Source of the DNA: an uncultured Collinsella sp.
Lineage (GTDB): Bacteria > Actinomycetota > Coriobacteriia > Coriobacteriales > Coriobacteriaceae
DNA length: 41,909 bases
NCBI GenBank assembly: GCA_902476475.1
Contig: CABSDO010000004.1
Location: forward strand, 1 to 41,909
Direction of reading: 5' to 3'
In this document: positions 30,747 to 38,994 of the stretch, piece by piece
How the letters are laid out: every line of letters starts with the position of its first letter
Numbering within the stretch: position 1 is the first letter of the stretch
Notes under the pieces: model-generated
The model's database searches: none
What the model was told of the DNA's origin: nothing
What the model saw: only the letters and a program-made list of their open reading frames with translations
Program-made: the position numbers and the translations under genes

Positions 30747-32099
30747 ATGTCTGACGACTTTTACACCATGGTCGATTCCGGAGACCCGGCACCCGACAAC
30801 GAGCACATCACCGGCGTGCGCGAAGAGCGTGCGGAAGGCGAGCAGACGACCACGCAGGCGCCAAAAGCCATGTACGCAGCGCGCATCGCCGTCTATGACG
30901 ACATGCTGTCGACACCGCGTGTGATCGTCATTGATCCGCAGGATGTCCGCACGTATTTGGAAGAGACGACCAACACCGTCTACCAGTGCATGAAAGAACA
31001 AGGTGGCCATATCTCGCTCATGGTCATCCGCGAGATTGTCGAAAACTTTATCCACGCACACTTTGCCGAGCCCATCATCTCGATCCTGGACGGCGGAGAC
31101 ACCATCCGCTTTGCTGATCAAGGACCCGGCATCGACGACAAGGAGCGCGCTTTCGACTTTGGCGTTACCAGCGCAAACAGCAAGATGAAGCGCTATATCC
31201 GTGGAACCGGAGCAGGGTTTCCCATGGTGCAGGAGTATTTGGAAAACGCCGGCGGTGCCGTATCCATCGAGGACAACATGGGCAACGGCACCGTGGTTAC
31301 GGTAAGCCTGGACCCTAAACGCGTGCAGGAAATCGAGCGCGCCGGCGGACGCGGTGCTGCCGTGCGGCCCGAGACGGAGCAGCCCACATATCCCCTGCCG
31401 GGAGCTTTTGCGCAGCAGCCCATGGCAACGCAGCAGATGCAGCCCCCCGTGGGGCAGATGCAGCATCCCGGAATGCTTCCTACACAAGAGCCCCAGGCGA
31501 CATCGATGTCGATGCCGCCAAACATGCCAGAGACCGTGCCGCTGGCGGATCAGGATGCAGCAGCAATGCAGCAGGCGACGGGGGCACCGGGTGGCCAGCA
31601 AATGGGCTATCAGCCGTACCAACAGGGATATCCATATCAGCAGATGCCGCCACTGGGGTATGGCCAGCAGTTCCCGCAGCAGTACCAGCAGGGATATCAG
31701 CAGCCGTACCAGCAGATGCCGCAGCAGCAGTACAGCCCTTGGGCCCAGCAGATGCCTCCGCAGCCTTACCAACAGTGGCCTCAAAGTTTTCAACAGCAAA
31801 TGCCACCGATGCAGAGTTCTCAACAACCAGCAGCTCAAATGATGTATCCTAATGCAGCAAATCAGTATGCGCAGCCACAACCGGACGTGTTCGTAAGCGA
31901 CCGCGGCAACGCCGCGCTGGGCTATCTGGCGCAAAATCAAGCGTGCGGTGCAACCGATCTGGCGAGGGCGTTTGGAAACTCGGCCCCCACTTGGTCACGC
32001 ACGCTCAATGACTTGGCGCAGGCCGGCTTGGTCATCAAGCATGGCCAGAAATACCATCTGACCGAACTCGGCGCCGCTCGCGTGCGAGCTCAGAGCTAA
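30747..32099 (+). CDS. GHKL ATP-binding protein with Q-rich linker and C-terminal winged helix
   Basis: The product is 450 residues. Residues ~45-193 form a histidine-kinase-type (GHKL) ATP-binding domain: N box REIVENFIHAHF (Glu96, Asn100), G1 box DQGPGID (124-130), G2 box GTGAGFP (153-159) and the closing GNGTVVTVSL. There is no phospho-acceptor domain, membrane helix or sensor. Residues ~207-378 are a Gln/Pro/Met/Tyr-rich linker with repeats such as YQQGY and PYQQMP. Residues ~379-450 are a winged-helix-like domain (ALGYLAQNQACGATDLARAF, LNDLAQAGLVIKHGQKYHLTELG). It ends 15 bases before dnaA and is certainly co-transcribed. I infer a role in control of initiation; the biochemical function is unknown. 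Confidence 0.9.
   Translation: MSDDFYTMVDSGDPAPDNEHITGVREERAEGEQTTTQAPKAMYAARIAVYDDMLSTPRVIVIDPQDVRTYLEETTNTVYQCMKEQGGHISLMVIREIVENFIHAHFAEPIISILDGGDTIRFADQGPGIDDKERAFDFGVTSANSKMKRYIRGTGAGFPMVQEYLENAGGAVSIEDNMGNGTVVTVSLDPKRVQEIERAGGRGAAVRPETEQPTYPLPGAFAQQPMATQQMQPPVGQMQHPGMLPTQEPQATSMSMPPNMPETVPLADQDAAAMQQATGAPGGQQMGYQPYQQGYPYQQMPPLGYGQQFPQQYQQGYQQPYQQMPQQQYSPWAQQMPPQPYQQWPQSFQQQMPPMQSSQQPAAQMMYPNAANQYAQPQPDVFVSDRGNAALGYLAQNQACGATDLARAFGNSAPTWSRTLNDLAQAGLVIKHGQKYHLTELGAARVRAQS
31786..31827 (+). promoter_or_regulatory. DnaA-box-like repeats inside the linker of the ATPase gene
   Basis: GTTTTCAACAG (31786-31796) matches 11 of 12 bases of the origin repeat, and GTTCTCAACA follows at 31816-31825. 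They code for Ser-Phe-Gln-Gln and Ser-Ser-Gln-Gln. The Gln-rich coding could give CAACAG by chance, but the full GTTTTCAACAG match is longer than needed. Confidence 0.5.
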
Positions 32100-32114
32100 A
32101 GAACGGGAGAGACA

Positions 32115-33839
32115 GTGGACGAGGAAGCAAGCATCATCCTGGGGGATGCCATCGCCTTTTGCCAGCGCGACGGCCAAGATGCACGCCTCATCAACATGCT
32201 GGGGCAATCGCGCGCCATAAGCCTGACCGAAGATACGCTCACGATCGAGGCCCCCTCGCGCTTTGCCATCGCGCAGCTCAAAAAGCATCAGCCGACTATT
32301 GAGGCCTATCTGGAAGAAATCGCCTTTGCACCGATTGCACTCGACATCGTGGCACCGCAAGGCGCCGCGACGGAATCCGCTGCCGCGACGGCGCCGACCA
32401 CGGCTCCCGCTGCTTCCCCGGCGGCGCCGGCCTCCGCAGGCGACGTGCCGACAATCGAGCACCAGCGCAGCGATGTTTCCCGTGAAACCATGGCACCGTT
32501 GCCGGCCGCGGCGGCGACGTCAACGAACGTACCCGTCACGCACATGCCCATCGCTCACGACGCAGCGGCGGGCGCGGATTCGGGCATTGCAATCAAGAAC
32601 ACGCTCTCGGCCGATGATTTTCGTCGCATGATGAACCAGATGAAGGGCGGAGCGCCGACTAAATCCACGCAAGCTGCGACCCCTGCTTCACCCATGCCAG
32701 CACCGACCGTGCCGGCCGAGCAGAATACGGATGGAGCCCCGCTCGCCGCGAACTCAAAATTTACCTTTGAGAACTTTGTCTACGGCCCCGAGAACAGCCA
32801 TGCCTATCGCTCGGCACTCAAGTTTGCCGCCCTCGCGGACGAGCGCGGCACGTGCACATCGCTGTTCATCTACGGCAAATCGGGCCTGGGCAAGACCCAC
32901 CTGTTGCTCGCTATCAAAAACGAGCTCGCCGAGAAGTCGCCCGAGATCAAGGTCAAGTATGCCAACTCCCAGGCATATCTGGACGACCTGATGACCGAGT
33001 TCGACCGCCAAAAGAAGAGCAACGCCCCCATCATGCAGGCGTACCACGGCGTGGACGTGCTCATCATCGATGACATCCAAAACATCATCGGCAAGCGCGC
33101 GAGCGTGGACTACTTCTTCCAGCTCATGGACGAATTCATCCGCAACAACAAGAAGGTCGTCATCGCGGCAGACCGCGCCCCCAAGGACCTGAGCATGGAT
33201 GAGCGTCTGACCAGCCGCTTCAACGCCGGCATGCTCTGCCTGGTCGCAGAGCCCAGCTACGAGATGAAATACAAGATCTTGCAGCGCTATTACGAGAACA
33301 CCATCGTCGCCGCTCCCGAGGCAGGCGACGACTCGCTGCTGGCGGCCTATGGGGGCGACGGCGGGCACCTGACCGACGAGCACTTTAAACACATGGCCGA
33401 AGTCTCGGGCACCAACATCCGCGAACTCGAGAGCTTTTGCGAGCGCTGCGCCGGCGAGGCGGGCGACCGCGAGCGCGAGGGCGGGGAGCTCACCTTTGAC
33501 GATATCGACGCCATCGCCAGCCAGTACTTCGACACATCGGCCAAAAAGATCAACGTGCAAACGGTTCAGTCCGTCATTGAAGAGCAGTACGGCGTGACGC
33601 ACGAGGAGCTCATCGGCCCGCGACGCAACGCCAATATCGCCAAGGCACGCCACATTGCCATCTATCTGGCCATCGAGATGTGCGAGATGACGACCACGGC
33701 GGTGGGCGCCGAATTTGGCAACCGCAACCACTCGACCGTCAGCACGAGCTACAAAAAGGTCCAGAAGATGATCCAGGAAGACCGCACCGTCACCGAAGAT
33801 CTCAAATCGTTGCGCGATAAAATTACACTGCGCTCGTAG
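32115..33839 (+). CDS. dnaA: Replication initiator DnaA
   Basis: The product is 574 residues, long for the family because domain II (about 83-205) is an extended Ala/Pro/Thr linker. Domain I is 1-80. The domain III AAA+ core starts at FTFENFVYG; Walker A is GKSGLGKT (254-261), Walker B VLIIDD (315-320), box VII ERLTSRF and sensor 2 TNIREL. A 30-residue insertion rich in Gly/Asp/Glu lies between the core and domain IV. Domain IV ends in the box-binding motif GNRNHSTV (535-542), where Asn538 replaces the usual Asp (E. coli Asp433). The GTG start is preceded by GGGAGAG. It follows the GHKL gene by 15 bases. Confidence 0.97.
   Translation: MDEEASIILGDAIAFCQRDGQDARLINMLGQSRAISLTEDTLTIEAPSRFAIAQLKKHQPTIEAYLEEIAFAPIALDIVAPQGAATESAAATAPTTAPAASPAAPASAGDVPTIEHQRSDVSRETMAPLPAAAATSTNVPVTHMPIAHDAAAGADSGIAIKNTLSADDFRRMMNQMKGGAPTKSTQAATPASPMPAPTVPAEQNTDGAPLAANSKFTFENFVYGPENSHAYRSALKFAALADERGTCTSLFIYGKSGLGKTHLLLAIKNELAEKSPEIKVKYANSQAYLDDLMTEFDRQKKSNAPIMQAYHGVDVLIIDDIQNIIGKRASVDYFFQLMDEFIRNNKKVVIAADRAPKDLSMDERLTSRFNAGMLCLVAEPSYEMKYKILQRYYENTIVAAPEAGDDSLLAAYGGDGGHLTDEHFKHMAEVSGTNIRELESFCERCAGEAGDREREGGELTFDDIDAIASQYFDTSAKKINVQTVQSVIEEQYGVTHEELIGPRRNANIAKARHIAIYLAIEMCEMTTTAVGAEFGNRNHSTVSTSYKKVQKMIQEDRTVTEDLKSLRDKITLRS
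32474..32489. promoter_or_regulatory. Degenerate parS inside dnaA
   Basis: TGTTTCCCGTGAAACC matches 14 of 16 bases of the perfect parS sites. It lies in the codons for the variable linker of DnaA. Confidence 0.55.
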
Positions 33840-34077
33840 GGAAATAGAGACACCTGTTGAAAACTTGTCAAAACCACGGGCATAAGGTGTCTAAAACCCA
33901 ACCCGCGGTGATGAAAAGTTTTGCGCAGGTTTTGAACGTGGAAAACCACCCCCGTTGCACACAGGTTGCTGTCGATTTTCTTTCTGGGTCTGACCTGCGT
34001 CTTTGGGAGTAATCAACAGTTTCGTCAGTGCTATTACTATTATTAAGATATTTATATCTAAAGAAAGGTATTAAAAG
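33840..34077. other. Right half of oriC: box and AT-rich candidate unwinding element
   Basis: There is no gene between dnaA and dnaN. CCTGTTGAAAAC (33853-33864) is an exact inverted copy of the left-side GTTTTCAACAGG. CGTGGAAAA (33937-33945) is the reverse of TTTTCCACG, near the classical box. The right end (34031-34075) is strongly AT-rich with an AGATAT-TT-ATATCT inverted repeat (34046-34059), a likely unwinding element as in Bacillus, where DNA melts between dnaA and dnaN. The dnaN ribosome binding site AAAGG lies at its end. Confidence 0.75.
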
Positions 34078-35181
34078 ATGAAGTTCACCGTCAGTCAGAG
34101 CTCGCTTACACAAGCCATCGGCGTCGTTATGAAGGGCGTCGCTTCGGCGTCCACCCTTCCCATCCTGTCGGGCGTACTCGTCAAGGCGCAAGACGGCATC
34201 TTGGAATTCCAGACCTCTAACTACACCATCTCGATCCGTCATCGCATCGCGGCGCATGTCGAAGAAGAGGGCGAGATGGTTATCCCCTGTAAGATGCTCT
34301 CCAATATCACCAAGACCCTCCCCGATGCCCCGGTCACCTTTGAGCTGTCCGAGCGCCAGGTGCTGATTGGTTGCGAGAAGAGCTCTTTCCGCCTGAACAC
34401 GCTCGATGCCAATGACTTCCCCGAGTTTCCGGCCTATGCCATCGAGAGCGCCGTGGAGCTGCCGACCGATATCTTGTCCGAAATGGTCGGCCGCGTGTGG
34501 CGCGTCACCTCGACCGACAAGGCCCGCCCCATTCTGGGCGGCGTGCACATGAAGGTCGAGAACAACACCGTGCGCCTGGTGGCGACCGATTCCTTCCGCT
34601 TGGCCGTGTGCGATACGCAGGTCGAGACCTCAACCCTCGAGGGCTCCTTTGAGCTTAACGTTCCGGCCGACGCCTTTAACGACGCACTGAACATCATGGC
34701 CAGCCAGACGACCATCATGATCGGGGCTACTGACACCCAGGTCGTCTTCGAGGCCGGCAATACCACCTACGTGTCGCGCCGCATCGAGGGCGTGTACCCC
34801 AACTACAAGCAGCTCATCCCCGATTCGTGCGTGACGAGCGTCAAGATCGACGTCGCCGCCTTTAACGCCGCCCTCAAGCGCGTGGCCGTTATCGCGAGCG
34901 CCAACCCCGCCGTCAAGTTCGAGATCGATGTCGAGAACGGGCAGATGGGCCTGTCTTCCATTTCCAATGACCAGGACCTTGCGCAGGAGACGATCGATGT
35001 CGAGGCCGAGGGCGAGTCGGGCACCATCGCCTTCAACTACCACTACATCTTCGGCTGTCTCAATGCTCTGTCCAAAGAGAAGGAGATCACGCTGGAGCTC
35101 AAGAGCTACTCGCAGGCGGGCATCTTCAAGTCCTACGACAAGATCAACTACCTGTACCTGGTCATGCCGGTCCGCATCTAG
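34078..35181 (+). CDS. dnaN: DNA polymerase III beta subunit (sliding clamp)
   Basis: The product forms the ring that tethers the replicative polymerase to DNA. The 367-residue length and three repeated clamp domains fit. Seen: MKFTVSQSSLTQAIGVVMKGVASASTLPIL split over the first domain, FRLAVCDTQ in domain II, and the C-terminal YLYLVMPVRI that ends typical clamps. It is ten bases before recF. The AT-rich stretch upstream is part of the origin. Confidence 0.97.
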   Translation: MKFTVSQSSLTQAIGVVMKGVASASTLPILSGVLVKAQDGILEFQTSNYTISIRHRIAAHVEEEGEMVIPCKMLSNITKTLPDAPVTFELSERQVLIGCEKSSFRLNTLDANDFPEFPAYAIESAVELPTDILSEMVGRVWRVTSTDKARPILGGVHMKVENNTVRLVATDSFRLAVCDTQVETSTLEGSFELNVPADAFNDALNIMASQTTIMIGATDTQVVFEAGNTTYVSRRIEGVYPNYKQLIPDSCVTSVKIDVAAFNAALKRVAVIASANPAVKFEIDVENGQMGLSSISNDQDLAQETIDVEAEGESGTIAFNYHYIFGCLNALSKEKEITLELKSYSQAGIFKSYDKINYLYLVMPVRI

Positions 35182-35190
35182 CGCTGCGCC

Positions 35191-36297
35191 ATGACCATGT
35201 TCGCCCGCGATCTTTCCGTCGCGCGCTACCGCAGCTTCGATAGTTATCGCCTTGCCCTGGACGAAGGCGTGACGATACTTGCGGGACCCAACGCGGCGGG
35301 AAAGACCAATCTCATAGAGGCGCTGCAGCTGCTGACGAGCGGCGCCTCGTTTAGGCATCCGACCGCAGCCGAGCTCGTCCATGACGGCGTGGGCTCGTGC
35401 AAGGTCGAGCTGAGGCTCGAGGGCGACGGCCGCGTGCTTGATATGGGATTGAACGCGGAGGACGGTAAGCGCTCGTTTAGCCGCAACGGTAAGAGATGTT
35501 CTGCCGCCGGTGTGCGCGGGGTTCTGCCGAGCGTGCTGTTTTGCCCCGACCATCTGGACATGGTTAAGCGAGGCGCCAGTGTGCGCCGCGCCGCCCTCGA
35601 TGACTTTGGCATGCAACTGAGCGCACGCTATGCCGATCTTGCGAGCACCTATGGGCGCTGCGTGACCCAGCGTAACGCCTTGCTCAAGGAGACCTGGTGC
35701 TGCCGCGAGATGCTCGGCGCGTGGAACGATTCGATTGCCCGCGCGGGCTCGGCCCTGCTTGTGCACCGGTTGGCTCTGCTCGACCGGCTGGCGGGCCATG
35801 TGCACACTGCCTACGGGCAAGTGGCATCCGGTGAGGCTGCCAACGTGACCTATACGTCCACACTGGGGGATTTGCCCCAGGTCGATGATCGCGAAGAGCT
35901 GAAGGGCTGGGCGTACGAGCGCATGCTGGCTGCCCTTGATGAGCACGCCGACGAGGAAATTCGCCGCGGCGTGACGTTGGTGGGACCGCATCGCGATGAG
36001 ATTGAGTTTACCGTGGCGGGTCGCTCCGCCCGTTCATTTGCCAGCCAAGGTCAGCAGCGAACGTTGGTTCTGGCCTGGAAGGTGGCGGAGGTGGCCGTGG
36101 CTCGCGATGTCCTGGGCACCGCCCCATTGCTGCTTTTGGACGACGTGATGAGCGAACTCGACGGCGAACGCCGCGGTGCTTTCCTGCGGCTGATCGGCGA
36201 TGATATCCAGACGGTCATAACCACGACCAACCTGGGGTACTTTACCGATGACCTGCTTGATCGAGCCAAGGTGGTGAGCATGGGTGAGACGTGCTAA
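35191..36297 (+). CDS. recF: Recombination mediator RecF
   Basis: This SMC-like ATPase loads RecA at gaps and helps restart forks. The product is 368 residues with Walker A GPNAAGKTNLIEAL, the signature FASQGQQRTLVLAWKVAEV and Walker B LLLLDDVMSELD. It has an ATG start nine bases after dnaN; a second ATG two codons later is also possible. The stop overlaps the next gene by 14 bases. Confidence 0.96.
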   Translation: MTMFARDLSVARYRSFDSYRLALDEGVTILAGPNAAGKTNLIEALQLLTSGASFRHPTAAELVHDGVGSCKVELRLEGDGRVLDMGLNAEDGKRSFSRNGKRCSAAGVRGVLPSVLFCPDHLDMVKRGASVRRAALDDFGMQLSARYADLASTYGRCVTQRNALLKETWCCREMLGAWNDSIARAGSALLVHRLALLDRLAGHVHTAYGQVASGEAANVTYTSTLGDLPQVDDREELKGWAYERMLAALDEHADEEIRRGVTLVGPHRDEIEFTVAGRSARSFASQGQQRTLVLAWKVAEVAVARDVLGTAPLLLLDDVMSELDGERRGAFLRLIGDDIQTVITTTNLGYFTDDLLDRAKVVSMGETC

Positions 36298-36847
36298 TTA
36301 CGAGCGCGAGAGCGAAACGGTCGCCTTCAGTGGGTTTTTGAACGCAGAGCGCCAGCGCATCCTGGCGGCCGCGACGCCTGAGCGCCGCGCGCAGATGGAG
36401 GCTGCAGAGGAATCTCGTGCGGTCTATCGCGCCTGGAATGCGGTGTGCTCGGGCACGCGCGAGGGGCGCCATGTGACGGGCCTGCGCTACCTGCCCGAGT
36501 CCAATGAGCTGCTGGTGTACCTCGACTCGCCCTCGTGGACGCAGGAAATGACGCTGTTGCGCGAGATCATCCGCGCACGTATGGAGCGCGCCGGTGCACA
36601 TGTGGACGGCCTGGTGTTCAAAACCACCGCGCCCGGCCACACGCCACCCGCCGCCAAGGAGCGCCTGCGCCTGGCGACGACCGAGCGCCCGCCGGCTCCG
36701 CACGCCGACCTCAGTGAGGCCGAGTGCACCGAGATTGAGTGCCAAGTGGCGCCCATCGAAGACCAAAAACTGCGCGAGGCCCTCGAGAATGCCATGAGAG
36801 CCAGTGCCGAGTGGGCCAAGGGCGTGCAAAGCAAAAAAGAGCCTTAA
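36284..36847 (+). CDS. dciA: DciA/DUF721-family protein (probable helicase loader)
   Basis: The product is 187 residues. Residues ~45-115 match the DUF721 domain (YRAWNAVCSGTREGRHVTGLRYLPESNELLVYLDSPSWTQEM in parts; RMERAGAHVDGLVFKT). DciA is the ancestral loader of the replicative helicase DnaB in bacteria without DnaC/DnaI, and the recF-dciA-gyrB order is typical of actinobacteria. The C-terminal part is Pro/Glu-rich and likely unstructured. The GTG start overlaps recF by 14 bases. Confidence 0.85.
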   Translation: MRRANYERESETVAFSGFLNAERQRILAAATPERRAQMEAAEESRAVYRAWNAVCSGTREGRHVTGLRYLPESNELLVYLDSPSWTQEMTLLREIIRARMERAGAHVDGLVFKTTAPGHTPPAAKERLRLATTERPPAPHADLSEAECTEIECQVAPIEDQKLREALENAMRASAEWAKGVQSKKEP

Positions 36848-36873
36848 ATCGCATCTGGTGGCCTTGTAGAGCC

Positions 36874-36903
36874 AAATACCCTCGTTCCCGAGGGTATTTT
36901 TTT
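36874..36903 (+). terminator. Terminator before gyrB
   Basis: The stem ACCCTCG/CGAGGGT, extended by AAT/ATT, is followed by TTTTTTT. It separates the dnaN-recF-dciA transcripts from gyrB. Confidence 0.9.
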
Positions 36904-36952
36904 ACGATAAACTAGTAAGGCTGTACACATTTTCTTGACTGAAGGAGGACGT

Positions 36953-38983
36953 GTGGCAAACGAAAACGATTACGATGGCGGCGAGATTAAGATTCTCGAA
37001 GGTCTCGAGGCCGTTCGTAAGCGCCCGGGCATGTATATCGGCTCGACGAGCGCCAGCGGTCTGCATCACCTGGTGTGGGAGATCGTTGACAACTCCGTCG
37101 ACGAGGCCATGGCCGGTTTCTGCACCGAGATCCAGGTGACGGTCCACGCCGACAACTCCATCACGGTCGTCGACAACGGGCGCGGCATCCCCGTCGACGA
37201 GCATCCTGTTAAAAAGATCCCGACGCTCGAGGTCGTCATGACGATCTTGCACGCCGGCGGTAAGTTCGATAACTCGGCCTATAAGGTCTCGGGCGGCCTG
37301 CACGGCGTTGGCATCTCCGTCGTCAACGCACTGTCCAAGCGCGTGGTCGTTCAGGTTCGTCGCGACGGCAACACCTACGAGATGGAGTTCTCGCGCGGCA
37401 AGACCGTCAAGAAGATGGAGGTCGTGGGCACCTCGGATTCGACGGGCACCACCGTCACCTTCTGGCCCGACGACGAGATCTTCGAGACCTGCATCTACGA
37501 TTTCGATACGCTGCACAACCGTCTGCAGGAGACGGCGTTCCTCAATAAGAACCTCAAGATCGTGTTGACCGACGAGCGCGAGGCGACTCCCCACGTGGAG
37601 GAGTTTTGCTACGAGGGCGGCATCATCGACTTCGTCAAGTTCCTCAACGAGGGCAAGGACGTCCCCGAGGCCTTTAAGGAGCCCATCTACATCGAGGGCA
37701 AATCGGACCCGGACGCGCCTGTGACCAAGATGGGCGAGGTCGAGGTTTCCCTGCAGTGGAATAGCGGTTACGGCGAGAACGTCATGTCGTTTGCCAACGA
37801 CATCTACACCCCCGAGGGCGGCATGCACCTTGAGGGCTTCCGCACCGCGCTCACCCGCGTGATCAACGATTACGCGCGCAAGCAGAACCTGCTCAAGGAA
37901 AAAGACGCCAACCTGACCGGCGACGATGTGCGCGAGGGCCTTTCGGCCGTTATCTCGGTCAAGCTGCCCGATCCGCAGTTTGAGGGCCAGACCAAGGCCA
38001 AGCTCGGCAGCTCCTATATGCGCGCGCTGACGCTCAAGATCGTGACCGACGGCCTTGCCGATTACCTCGAGGAGCATCCCAAGCCCGCTCGCGAGATCGT
38101 CAAGAAGGCACAACAGGCCTGCAAGGCGCGCAACGCCGCCCGCAAGGCGCGCGAAGCGACCCGCCGCAAGAGCCTGCTCGAGACGGCGTCCCTGCCCGGT
38201 AAGCTCGCCGACTGCTCGGTGCGCGATGCCGAGCTGACCGAGCTCTTCATTGTAGAGGGCGACTCGGCAGGCGGTTCGGCCAAGGACGGCCGTCGCCGAG
38301 ACATCCAGGCGATTCTGCCCCTGCGCGGCAAGATTTTGAACGTCGAACGCGTTGGTGACCATCGCGCGTTCTCGAGTGACACCATCCAGTCGCTGATTAC
38401 CGCGATCGGCTGCGGCGTCACGACGAGTGCCGGCGACGGCGGCGACTTCGATATCACCAAGGCGCGCTACCACAAGATCATCATCATGACCGATGCAGAC
38501 GTCGACGGTGCGCATATCCGCATCCTGCTGCTGACGTTTTTCTACAAGTACATGCGTCCGCTGATCGATGCCGGCTACGTCTATGTTGCCTGCCCGCCCA
38601 TCTTTGGCATTAAGGTGCGCAACAAGATCCACTACGTGTATCCCAACGGCCGCCAGCCCGAAGACGAGATCCTGCGCGACACCATCCAGAGTCTGGGCCT
38701 GAACCCCGACGATAACGACGAGGACGGCAAAGCCAAGGACGGCAAGATCACCAAAAAGCGCAAGGGCTATACCGTCCAGCGCTACAAGGGCCTGGGCGAG
38801 ATGGACCCCAAGCAGCTTGCCTCGACGACGATGGATCCCAAGACCCGCATCCTGCAGCGTGTGTCGATCGAGGACGCCGTGGTGGCGGACCGCGCCGTGC
38901 GCGAGCTGATGGGTTCCGAGGTCGGCTATCGCCGCGAGTACATCGAGAAGCACGCACATGATGCACGATTCCTTGACGCTTAA
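36953..38983 (+). CDS. gyrB: DNA gyrase subunit B
   Basis: The product is the ATPase subunit of the type II topoisomerase that introduces negative supercoils. It has 676 residues. Seen: the ATP-lid region NSVDEAMAG, DNGRGIPVD, GGLHGVGISVVNALS, the TOPRIM motifs EGDSAGGSAKDGRRR and DADVDGAHI, and the C-terminal PKQLASTTMDP. The GTG at 36953 is chosen because AAGGAGG lies five bases before; an upstream in-frame TTG (36935) would put the binding site inside the gene. gyrA follows 11 bases after the stop. Confidence 0.97.
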   Translation: MANENDYDGGEIKILEGLEAVRKRPGMYIGSTSASGLHHLVWEIVDNSVDEAMAGFCTEIQVTVHADNSITVVDNGRGIPVDEHPVKKIPTLEVVMTILHAGGKFDNSAYKVSGGLHGVGISVVNALSKRVVVQVRRDGNTYEMEFSRGKTVKKMEVVGTSDSTGTTVTFWPDDEIFETCIYDFDTLHNRLQETAFLNKNLKIVLTDEREATPHVEEFCYEGGIIDFVKFLNEGKDVPEAFKEPIYIEGKSDPDAPVTKMGEVEVSLQWNSGYGENVMSFANDIYTPEGGMHLEGFRTALTRVINDYARKQNLLKEKDANLTGDDVREGLSAVISVKLPDPQFEGQTKAKLGSSYMRALTLKIVTDGLADYLEEHPKPAREIVKKAQQACKARNAARKAREATRRKSLLETASLPGKLADCSVRDAELTELFIVEGDSAGGSAKDGRRRDIQAILPLRGKILNVERVGDHRAFSSDTIQSLITAIGCGVTTSAGDGGDFDITKARYHKIIIMTDADVDGAHIRILLLTFFYKYMRPLIDAGYVYVACPPIFGIKVRNKIHYVYPNGRQPEDEILRDTIQSLGLNPDDNDEDGKAKDGKITKKRKGYTVQRYKGLGEMDPKQLASTTMDPKTRILQRVSIEDAVVADRAVRELMGSEVGYRREYIEKHAHDARFLDA

Positions 38984-38994
38984 GAGGAGGTAAC

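Noticed and set aside
31048..31056. TTATCCACG, one base from the classical DnaA box
   Set aside because: It codes for Phe-Ile-His in the conserved N box of the ATPase, stands alone, and is best explained by coding constraint.
36902..38959. Long minus-strand frame opposite gyrB, and 39325-41478 opposite gyrA
   Set aside because: Both are shadows of highly conserved gyrase genes, with no start signals.
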